Shown here: positions 26,264-33,509 of the stretch, piece after piece
Layout: every line of letters begins with the position of its first letter
Numbering within the stretch: the first letter of the stretch is position 1
Assembly (NCBI GenBank): GCA_028045305.1
Contig: JAOFTV010000022.1
Location: 1 to 34,369, forward strand
Direction: 5' to 3'
Length of the DNA: 34,369 bases
DNA from: Opitutales bacterium
GTDB lineage: Bacteria; Verrucomicrobiota; Verrucomicrobiia; Opitutales; Seribacteraceae
Made by a program: the position numbers and the translations under genes
Notes under the pieces: model-generated
Seen by the model: the letters and a program-made list of their open reading frames with translations, nothing else
Told to the model about the DNA's origin: nothing
Database searches by the model: none

Positions 26264-27126
26264 ACGAGGATGATAATATTTTCATTAGTGTGGTCATTCC
26301 GACTTATGAGCGTCCGAATGATTTAAAAATTTGTCTTAATTCACTTAGTAAAGAAATTCAGCAAGGGGCTCCAACTTATGAGATTATTGTGTCGGATGAC
26401 TCCAAGTCCGAAGAATCTAAAAGGATGGTTGAAAGTGATTTCCCCAATGTATTCTGGGGAAAAGGAAAACAAAATGGACCCGCTGGGAACCGCAATGCTG
26501 GTGTAAGCAGAGCCAGAGGCAAATGGATCGTATTTTTAGATGATGACTGCATCGCTCAAGAGGGTTATTTGGATGCCTATGCAAAAGTAATTCAAACCAA
26601 TTCGAATATTCAAGTGTTCGAGGGTCGTATTTTTGCTGATCGCAAAAGAAGAACCTGGGCAGAAGGCTGTCCAGAAAATGAGCATGGCGGGATGCTCTGG
26701 ACGAGCAATTTATGTGTAAATAAAAGTCTTTTTTTTGAAATAGGTAAATTCGACGAAAGATTTAAAGTTGCTTACGAAGATGTGGAATTTGCTCATAGAT
26801 TAAAACAACGAAAAATAAAAACTTTCTTTGTTTTTGATGCTGCGGTGTGCCATCCATGGCGATCGCTTCGCAGCGGTGGAAAAAACTGGAAGTCCAAAGG
26901 TTATCAAATAGAATCACTTCTACTGTTTTTGGGGAAACATAGTGACGCACATGAAGAACACGGAAAACCGGTAACCTATTTTAAAAATTTTATAAGAATA
27001 GTTACCAAAAATTTAATTTACTGCCTATTAAATCTTAAAGGGAATGGTGTTGATATCTTATTATCCGAAGCATGTATTTCTCTTAAAACATCCTTTCTAC
27101 TATTAATAGCACCGAAGAAAAACTAG
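26260..27126 (+). CDS. GT2 family glycosyltransferase
   Basis: The 288-aa protein is a standard inverting GT2: FISVVIPTYERPNDLKICL near residues 8-26, YEIIVSDDSKSEES with the DD pair, GPAGNRNAGVSRARG, IVFLDDDCIAQEGYL carrying the DDD metal site, and VAYEDVEFAHRLKQR with the ED catalytic base. A hydrophobic patch near residues 245-280 may sit on the membrane. It starts with an ATGA overlap. The next gene's apparent ATT start lies inside its last 25 bases. Confidence 0.9.
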   Translation: MNEDDNIFISVVIPTYERPNDLKICLNSLSKEIQQGAPTYEIIVSDDSKSEESKRMVESDFPNVFWGKGKQNGPAGNRNAGVSRARGKWIVFLDDDCIAQEGYLDAYAKVIQTNSNIQVFEGRIFADRKRRTWAEGCPENEHGGMLWTSNLCVNKSLFFEIGKFDERFKVAYEDVEFAHRLKQRKIKTFFVFDAAVCHPWRSLRSGGKNWKSKGYQIESLLLFLGKHSDAHEEHGKPVTYFKNFIRIVTKNLIYCLLNLKGNGVDILLSEACISLKTSFLLLIAPKKN

Positions 27127-28214
27127 ATTGGCCTTTTGCTAAAACGATTTTCATAAGTCGTTGTTTTTGGGATTACTATCTACATGTATTCCAGAAAGAC
27201 TATGCTTATGCACTAAAAGAAAGTTCCAACACAGATGTAATTTGGGTTGATAGGCCAACCAAACATCCCCTTGTATGGTTCAAGGAAAGAAAACGGAAAA
27301 TTGATGGCATTACGGTTTTACGACCATGGGGATTAGTGAACGAATACGAAAGATTTCGCACAATTGATCGTAAAATATTCGATTTACAAACATCAAAATA
27401 CATTGGGCGGAGTGCTTGTCTTTGGTCAATTTGTTGTACGCACCCATGGCTTAGTAAAAGCACTAGGTTTTCACAAACAATTTATTGGCCGGGAGACTAT
27501 TTTGAACCCATAGAAGAATTCCAACAATACAAGGACTATGATTTAGTAATGCCTTGGGTTGGACTCGAAGACATTCCAAGTAATTTTAGTGGAAAAAAGT
27601 TTCTGTCTTCCACATGCGCTGGAAATGAATTTAAAAATTTTTATGATAATGGACTACTTAACAAAAGATTCGATAAACTAACTAAATATAAGCACAAAGT
27701 TTCTTACATCGGTGGATTATCATGGGAAAGAATCGACTTCGAACTAGTAGAAAAAATAGCAATGAATTTTCCTCAAATTGCTTTTTTATTTGGTGTTAAA
27801 TCTGATGGCTTAGACAAAACAGATGAGGCAAAAGAAAAGCTTCTTAAGGAACATTCAAATGTTAAGATTTGGGAAGATTTAAGTTACAAGGAATTAGCTA
27901 CTATGGTTTCTAAATGCGATATTGGTATAATTCCCTATCGGGTAAGTGGACAAAATTTAAGGATTTGCCCAAATAAATTCTTTGAATATTCGGCTTTGGG
28001 TAAAAACACGGTTACCACATCCATTCCTTCCATGTCGAGATACTCACCTCCTTCTCGCATTGCGACAAACCATAAATCCTTCATCCATCTACTAAATGAG
28101 GGATTAAACGAGACAAGCGATTTAAGATCAAAAGCTAAGTTAAGAGAATTATCTGATAAAGCTTCTGCTAAAGAAACATTAAGCCGAATTTCTATTTTAT
28201 TAAATATGAAATGA
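27102..28214 (+). CDS. GT-B fold glycosyltransferase, GT4-like, apparent ATT start
   Basis: The frame is open from 27087 and reads KLDWPFAKTIFISRCFWDYY, then NTDVIWVDRPTKHPLVWFK and ITVLRPWGL, an intact GT-B N-terminal domain. A GTG at 27336 would cut that domain away. The donor half has KVSYIGGLSWERIDFELVEK, NVKIWEDLSYKELATMVSKC, DIGIIPYRVSG and NKFFEYSALGKNTVTTSIPS, which fits GT4-like enzymes with a short donor loop. No ATG, GTG or TTG exists in frame before 27336. ATT at 27102 (370 aa) is the best candidate and overlaps the GT2 gene by 25 bases; ATT at 27147 is less likely. The sugar is unknown. Confidence 0.78.
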   Translation: MNSTEEKLDWPFAKTIFISRCFWDYYLHVFQKDYAYALKESSNTDVIWVDRPTKHPLVWFKERKRKIDGITVLRPWGLVNEYERFRTIDRKIFDLQTSKYIGRSACLWSICCTHPWLSKSTRFSQTIYWPGDYFEPIEEFQQYKDYDLVMPWVGLEDIPSNFSGKKFLSSTCAGNEFKNFYDNGLLNKRFDKLTKYKHKVSYIGGLSWERIDFELVEKIAMNFPQIAFLFGVKSDGLDKTDEAKEKLLKEHSNVKIWEDLSYKELATMVSKCDIGIIPYRVSGQNLRICPNKFFEYSALGKNTVTTSIPSMSRYSPPSRIATNHKSFIHLLNEGLNETSDLRSKAKLRELSDKASAKETLSRISILLNMK

Positions 28215-28323
28215 TAGATTAATACAATACCCCCTTAAACTGAATAATAGAAAATTAATTTCACTCATTAATAAAAATATTAATATTACTATTTATTCAA
28301 ATATAATTTAGTATTAAACTATT

Positions 28324-28352
28324 TTGAACGCTTTTCAATAACTAGATATCTT
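28324..28352 (+). promoter_or_regulatory. Weak sigma-70-like promoter candidate in the longest gap
   Basis: TTGAAC at 28324-28329 is separated by 17 bases from TATCTT at 28347-28352. The gap 28215-28376 is the longest intergenic stretch of the window, contains no coding signal that I can see and is extremely AT-rich, so a chance match is quite possible. It would lie about 25 bases before the apparent start of the GT61 gene. Confidence 0.25.
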
Positions 28353-28376
28353 AAACTTTAGAAATTACATAAAAGT

Positions 28377-29519
28377 ATTATTAGTAATAAATTTAAAATC
28401 ATAAAAAATAAAGCAAGATTCAAAATTGCTTTTGTTATAAATAAATTTAGTCCTAGTTCAAAATTTTTTGGACCACCCAAAGGTTTTTATACAGATATTG
28501 AGGAATATCTTAGACATAATTCTGAAGCAGGAACTAAGGAATTAATCTTGGATGAAAAAGCGACTGACCAACAGCAAAACTTTGTAAGAAACCTTGTTAG
28601 TATAAAAAAAGGTAGAATAAATCTGAATCCATGGTCTTTTATTACGAAAGATGACAAACTTTTGTTCAAAGAATCATCCTGTTATGGACCGATACCTGAA
28701 GATCATTGGGTGTTCCGTTCAATTAAATTACCTAAGATTCATGAATTAAAAGGAAAAACTCTGTTTCTTTCTTCAAGGAGCAATTATTGGCATTTATTAG
28801 CCGATGAATTATGTGATCTGTCATTATTAATAAATAGCCGCATCAAAATTAATGAATTTGATCATATAATCTTCGAAAAATCACCCTTCAGTGCCGGAAA
28901 AGAACTTCAAGAAATATTTGGATTACACCAATTAAACCAAGTATCTCTACAAGAACTGTTGCATATTGAGTGCGAGGAACTTTTTTTCTTCACAGGTACA
29001 TTTTGTTTAAGCAAACATGCTTTGTCACTTGTACAATATAAGATTAAAAGTTCTCTTATCCAAAGTTCGTCAAATTCAGGAGGAAATAGCAACCGAATCA
29101 TTGTTTCAAGAGGTTCAAGCACCACCAGAATATGGTTAAATGAAAATGAGTGCAAGGAGTCGCTAAACACACTCGGTTTTGAGCTAATTGATCCATCAAA
29201 GTTAAGTTTATCTGAACAAGTAAAAGCATTTTCAAGTGCAGAAATCATTTTGGGGCCACATGGTGCTGGACTGACCAATATAATGTTTTGTAATCCCGGT
29301 ACAAAAGTAATCGAAATCCGAGCTCAGGAACAAGGAGGTGAATATAGTTCTGCTAACTGCTATGAAGAACTTTCAAGCATTTTTAGGGTTAAGCACCATA
29401 CCTTTGATTGCCCGAGCACAGAGAGAAAGGATTTAAAAGGTAGATCAATCGAGGATGCAGATTTAGTTCCTGACCCGATTAAACTAATGAATTTCATATG
29501 CGAGAAGGTATTGATCTAA
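28377..29519 (+). CDS. GT61 family (DUF563) glycosyltransferase, non-canonical start
   Basis: The C-terminal domain is clear GT61: LFLSSRSNYWHLLADELCD, NRIIVSRGSSTTRIWLNE, LGFELIDPSKLSLSEQVKAF, AEIILGPHGAGLTNIMFCNP and GTKVIEIRAQEQGG. The frame is open from 28362 through KNKARFKIAFVINKF and SSKFFGPPKGFYTDIEEYL, which looks like real N-terminal sequence. The first canonical start is TTG at 28548, which would drop this part. ATT at 28377 or 28380 or ATC at 28398 are the options; with 28377 the protein is 380 aa. Unlike the other ATT-start genes it lies 162 bases from the previous stop, so it cannot depend on simple translational coupling. GT61 members add xylose, arabinose or GlcNAc in known cases; the sugar here is not predictable. 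Confidence 0.78.
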   Translation: MISNKFKIIKNKARFKIAFVINKFSPSSKFFGPPKGFYTDIEEYLRHNSEAGTKELILDEKATDQQQNFVRNLVSIKKGRINLNPWSFITKDDKLLFKESSCYGPIPEDHWVFRSIKLPKIHELKGKTLFLSSRSNYWHLLADELCDLSLLINSRIKINEFDHIIFEKSPFSAGKELQEIFGLHQLNQVSLQELLHIECEELFFFTGTFCLSKHALSLVQYKIKSSLIQSSSNSGGNSNRIIVSRGSSTTRIWLNENECKESLNTLGFELIDPSKLSLSEQVKAFSSAEIILGPHGAGLTNIMFCNPGTKVIEIRAQEQGGEYSSANCYEELSSIFRVKHHTFDCPSTERKDLKGRSIEDADLVPDPIKLMNFICEKVLI

Positions 29520-30899
29520 ATGTTTAAAGAAAATCTGATTTCTAGAAAATACCTAGTAGCATTATTTATTGGAGTTTTGACTACCATTTTATTTTATTCT
29601 GACTTCCCTCTACCTCATGGAGATGATCTATTTTTTGTAGGGACTGCAGTTCACTATGCAGATTCTGGAAACTTTCTTAATCCAGGAGTATATGACTACA
29701 CAGAGCAGTTCTCAGAAATTCGAAAACCTTACTGGTTTGTACCCCTTCACATGCGATTACTCGGTTTATGGCTTAGTCTTACCGGTACTTCAGATGCTTC
29801 AATCCGAATATATGTACTTCTTTCTATAATTATAACTAGCTATCTATTAATTAAGTGGTTTGAAATTTCTAAAAATCAATCAATTCTATTTTCTTTTTTA
29901 ATACCGATAATCATTACATTTGGCTTTAGATGGAGCCTGAGGCCTGAATGTACAGCCATTCCACTTTTGGTTACTAGTCTATTTCTTTTATTTAACTATA
30001 ACAATAGATGGTCTCAGCTTTTCGCTTTAATTTTTCTTGGACTATCAACTTTATCCTCCCAAATTATCTTATTTTTATGCACACCACTTATTTGCGTGAT
30101 AGCTTATTTTAATTATTCTCACTCGAATTTAAGATTTTTTATCATTAATTTATTCTCGGCATTCATTATATGCTCTTTTGTTTTTCTTTTGTGCATCGAT
30201 TTTGAGATAAATCAATTTACTCGCATGTTTTTAGATCATGTATCTGCTCGAACATCTTCCATTCTAGCTAATTTTAATCTGTTTTATTTTTTGAGTATTG
30301 AGTTAGGAAATGGAATGTTTCTTCGTTTGCCATCATTTCTTTTACTATTTTTTATTTTTATAAAAAAACCATATTTGAATAGTAATATAAAATTACATGG
30401 AATAGCTTTGGTCATAGGTTTGCTTATTTCCATTTCTGTATACGCAAAGTCGTTTGAAGTTATTCTTTTCTTCAGTTCATTTATAACGATTATTTACTGT
30501 ATTCATTCTTTAAATAATCCAAAATTTGTCCTTTGTATCATAGCATGTCTATGCACCATTAGACAAGGAGGTCACTTGCTTATTTACAATGCATTCTGCG
30601 AAAGGTCTTACACGAGTATTCATCAACCATTAGATATTAATCAGACACACATAATTGATGAATATACGATTCGTAAACCTCTAGATTGGAATTTCCCCAA
30701 AAAATGGAAAATTGCACCCGATTTTTATACAACTGATAGTCGTTTACTCAATAAACCTCCATCAGAAACTTGGATAATTTCACAAAAAAATTTATCTTAC
30801 TTTTATCCATCCCTTCACCAACAAGAAAAAGTTAGTATTGGTAATAAAAAGTTTACTAATCTACCATTAAGATTTTGGGAATATCAAATAATTCAATAA
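29520..30899 (+). CDS. GT-C-like polytopic membrane protein (PMT-type)
   Basis: The 459-aa protein has roughly ten helices. Its first loop carries LPLPHGDDLFFVGTAVHYAD (acidic DD pair in the position of the PMT-family catalytic Asp), and FGFRWSLRPECTAIPLLVTS resembles the second conserved loop. A soluble tail of about 110 residues follows. The ATG directly abuts the GT61 stop (TAAATG), and GAAGG about ten bases upstream is a reasonable Shine-Dalgarno site. It probably transfers a sugar from a polyprenyl-phosphate donor in the periplasm. It is the last gene of the AT-rich block. Confidence 0.65.
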   Translation: MFKENLISRKYLVALFIGVLTTILFYSDFPLPHGDDLFFVGTAVHYADSGNFLNPGVYDYTEQFSEIRKPYWFVPLHMRLLGLWLSLTGTSDASIRIYVLLSIIITSYLLIKWFEISKNQSILFSFLIPIIITFGFRWSLRPECTAIPLLVTSLFLLFNYNNRWSQLFALIFLGLSTLSSQIILFLCTPLICVIAYFNYSHSNLRFFIINLFSAFIICSFVFLLCIDFEINQFTRMFLDHVSARTSSILANFNLFYFLSIELGNGMFLRLPSFLLLFFIFIKKPYLNSNIKLHGIALVIGLLISISVYAKSFEVILFFSSFITIIYCIHSLNNPKFVLCIIACLCTIRQGGHLLIYNAFCERSYTSIHQPLDINQTHIIDEYTIRKPLDWNFPKKWKIAPDFYTTDSRLLNKPPSETWIISQKNLSYFYPSLHQQEKVSIGNKKFTNLPLRFWEYQIIQ

Positions 30900-31948
30900 T
30901 CAAATCGCTAAACTCTTTTTTTGTTCTTCGTAACAACGATTTAGGAGATGTGCTGGTTGCAACTCCTCTTCTTAAAGGCTTAAAAAAAGCATTCCCTGAG
31001 TCTAAAGTCTCGATTGGAGTTGGAGATTGGGCAAGACCTTTACTCGAAAACAACCCTCATGTGAATGAGGTCATTTCATGCAATGCACCGTGGCACAATA
31101 AACAAAATTGCAGATTTCCCGCCAACTCTCCAAAAACATTCCTTGAAGGGTTACTGTATGTTCTTCATTCAAAGGAGTCACGATATATCTCTGCTAAGAA
31201 ATTCACTCATGGGATAGATGTCTTGGGAAGCCGACAAGGTTCCTGGCTAATGCGAAAGTCTAATATACAAAACAGGTTCGGAGTCAAAGGCTATGCCGGT
31301 GGGGATAAATGGTGCACAAAATTCATAGATTTTAAAGAAGAGAGGAAGGTGGCAGAAGCTGGCCTAGAATTTCTAAACCTCATTAATACAGAGGTAGATA
31401 TTGATCCAAGACCAACTATTTTTCTGACAAAAAATGAAGTTACTGAAGCCGAAGCTGTCTGGGGTGAAAGATCCGAAGGCAAAAAGCGTATCGTTCTGGC
31501 CCCAGGGGGAGGGTTCCCAGAAAAGTGCTGGGGGGACAAAAATTTCACTGAACTGACAAATTTTCTCCTAAAGAACGAAAACTATAAAATTTGCATTATC
31601 GGTTGTAATAAGGATGAAAAACGAATCTCGGCAAATGACTCTTCCCAACTAACCAATCTTTGCGGAAAGTTAAACCTACGACAATCTGCTGCAATGGTTT
31701 CTCTTTCTGACTTTGTAATTTGCAATTCCTCTTTGTGCATGCACCTGGCAGGAGCCTTCAGAATACCTTCCTTAACCTTATTAGGTGAATGGTACGACAG
31801 TGCTGAACTTCACCAAAAACAATGGGGTTATCCCGAAACCACCGTTAAAGGAAAAGAGTTAAAGGCATTAAGAAACCAAACCTGCATGGTTCCCGAAGCC
31901 TACGAATTGATTCTGCAAGGTCTTGAACAAACAAATCTTCAGAATTGA
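30875..31948 (+). CDS. GT9 (heptosyltransferase-like) glycosyltransferase
   Basis: The 357-aa protein shows FFVLRNNDLGDVLVATPLLK at residues 15-34, the GT9 entry motif, then KAFPESKVSIGVG and LLENNPHVNEVI. The donor domain contains IVLAPGGGFPEKCWGDKNF, YKICIIGCNKDEKRI, LCGKLNLRQSAAMVSLSDF and VICNSSLCMHLAGAF, where GT9 enzymes usually have NDSGPMHLA. The family includes LPS heptosyltransferases; here the sugar may differ. The TTG at 30875 gives a 25-base overlap; ATA at 30896, overlapping the previous TAA, is an alternative in keeping with the short overlaps seen elsewhere. G+C begins to rise again in this gene. Confidence 0.87.
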   Translation: MGISNNSIIKSLNSFFVLRNNDLGDVLVATPLLKGLKKAFPESKVSIGVGDWARPLLENNPHVNEVISCNAPWHNKQNCRFPANSPKTFLEGLLYVLHSKESRYISAKKFTHGIDVLGSRQGSWLMRKSNIQNRFGVKGYAGGDKWCTKFIDFKEERKVAEAGLEFLNLINTEVDIDPRPTIFLTKNEVTEAEAVWGERSEGKKRIVLAPGGGFPEKCWGDKNFTELTNFLLKNENYKICIIGCNKDEKRISANDSSQLTNLCGKLNLRQSAAMVSLSDFVICNSSLCMHLAGAFRIPSLTLLGEWYDSAELHQKQWGYPETTVKGKELKALRNQTCMVPEAYELILQGLEQTNLQN

Positions 31949-32964
31949 AAATTTGTTTCATCTCCGGTCAAAAAAAATTCAATCAATGTGGGATTACTGA
32001 TTATGTGGAACTCATCACACAGGAACTCGAAAACCTTGGGCATGAGATCGAACGATATTTCATTTATAAGGAGTGTGGACAGTTGACTGACTTACCCGAA
32101 GCCGATCTCTACAGCATCCAATTCGCTCCTTATGCCTATGCGAGCAATGGAATGCCGAAGTCTATCCTTAACTTCCTTTCTAATAAATTAAAGAATAAGA
32201 AAATTCATCTGAATTTTCATGAGATTTGGGTGGGAGCCTATCCTCGGGCAAATTGGAAGGAAAGAGGGATAGGGTGGCTTCAAAAAAACCTTATTCTTGG
32301 TTTTATCAACAAGTGCAAGCCGACATGGATTACCTCGTCCAATGCAGCTGCACTTGATCGCTTAAAACAAGCAGGTGTTCCGGCCATGTTCCTTTATTTA
32401 TTTGGTAACATGCCCTACTCATCCAATTCCAAAGCAACAACTAAGGGACAAACCCTGAAGGTCGCTTTTTTTGGCACACCCTATGCTGATTTCCCCTACG
32501 ATATATTAGGGGGATTTTTTTCAACTCTATCAAACATCTCTGGCAAGAAATTAGAAATCATACTGATTGGTCGACAAAGGGAAGATGCTGGTTCTGACCA
32601 TCTCTATTCCATGTGTAAAAAGAATGATTTCTTAACTGAAAGAACTGGCGAGTTGTCGACCGACTTAATTTCAGAACAACTCCAAGAATGTTTACTTGGT
32701 GTATCCACTACCCCCTACGATGTAATTGGCAAAAGTGGAGCGACGGCAGCCATGTTAGAGCATGGACTACCCGTCCTAGCTTATGATGATGGAGATACTC
32801 CGCAGGAAAGCCTTTTCATTCCTGATCCATTTAAAGAGCAAATCTTTCTGATTAATGACCATTCTTCTGTAGAGAAGTTTCTTCAGTACATCGAGAAACC
32901 AAGAAAATCTTTTTTCGATGGCGTTGCTCATACCGCAAATAAAATGCTAGAGCTAGTTTCTTGA
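31945..32964 (+). CDS. GT4-like glycosyltransferase
   Basis: The 339-aa protein starts KICFISGQKKFNQCGITDYV, where the GxxDY loop after strand 1 is typical of GT-B transferases, followed by DLYSIQFAPYAYASNGMP and IHLNFHEIWVGAYPR. The second half has KVAFFGTPYADFPYDILGGF, LEIILIGRQREDAGSD and LGVSTTPYDVIGKSGATAAM, with LEHGLPVLAYDDGDTPQ. The EX7E donor motif is weak, so this is a divergent GT4 relative. The TTG overlaps the GT9 stop as TTGA, and its own end overlaps the acetyltransferase gene the same way. Confidence 0.75.
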   Translation: MKICFISGQKKFNQCGITDYVELITQELENLGHEIERYFIYKECGQLTDLPEADLYSIQFAPYAYASNGMPKSILNFLSNKLKNKKIHLNFHEIWVGAYPRANWKERGIGWLQKNLILGFINKCKPTWITSSNAAALDRLKQAGVPAMFLYLFGNMPYSSNSKATTKGQTLKVAFFGTPYADFPYDILGGFFSTLSNISGKKLEIILIGRQREDAGSDHLYSMCKKNDFLTERTGELSTDLISEQLQECLLGVSTTPYDVIGKSGATAAMLEHGLPVLAYDDGDTPQESLFIPDPFKEQIFLINDHSSVEKFLQYIEKPRKSFFDGVAHTANKMLELVS

Positions 32965-33509
32965 ATCCTAAAAGACAGAAATCCCCTTACCAAAACCCTT
33001 GGCCTTGGTGGACTCAGGTTCTCCTGATTTGCTGGCGGTTTAGTTGGCTGGTCTTTTGCCGGTGGACACCCAAGTTTTTCAATCCCTGGCGGATTCTTGT
33101 GCTTAAAACTTTTGGGGCGAACCTTTCGGGAATGCCTTTTATTCATAGTACGGCAAGGATCCAGATTCCATGGAATTTAACCATGAAGCATCGTGCCTGT
33201 CTGGGCGAAGGTGCCAATGCTTATTCTCTTGGAAAAATAGATATCCAAGAAAGGGCGACAATCGCTCAGGAAGCGTACCTATGCACCGGCACCCATGATT
33301 TCAATGACCCGAGCCTACAACTCATTACAAAGCCTATCACAGTTGGAAAAAATGCTTTCATCGGAGCCCGGGCAATGATTCTTCCAGGGGTCTGCATAGG
33401 GGACCGGGTAATCGTTGGGGCAATGTCGGTGGTTCCCAAAGATGTAACCGATCATCAAATCGTAGCGGGTAACCCCGCCAAAAAGATTGGAGAAAGAGCC
33501 ATAAGTTGA
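32961..33509 (+). CDS. WcaF-type acetyltransferase (left-handed beta-helix)
   Basis: The 182-aa protein has an N-terminal segment PWPWWTQVLLICWRFSW, then FGANLSGMPFIHSTARIQIP and repeated hexapeptide turns (LGKIDIQERATIAQEA, VGKNAFIGARAMILPGVCIG, DRVIVGAMSVVPKDV) that build a left-handed beta-helix. YLCTGTHDFNDPSLQL contains the His expected to be the base in this family, and AGNPAKKIGER is the classic end. Members such as WcaF O-acetylate sugars of colanic acid using acetyl-CoA. I give no gene symbol because the acceptor here is unknown. TTGA overlaps at both ends indicate coupling. Confidence 0.9.
   Translation: MNPKRQKSPYQNPWPWWTQVLLICWRFSWLVFCRWTPKFFNPWRILVLKTFGANLSGMPFIHSTARIQIPWNLTMKHRACLGEGANAYSLGKIDIQERATIAQEAYLCTGTHDFNDPSLQLITKPITVGKNAFIGARAMILPGVCIGDRVIVGAMSVVPKDVTDHQIVAGNPAKKIGERAIS

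Noticed and set aside
28907..29278. 123-aa minus-strand frame, the longest on that strand
   Set aside because: It is antisense to the conserved GT61 domain; every minus-strand frame in the window lies within or across a + strand gene.
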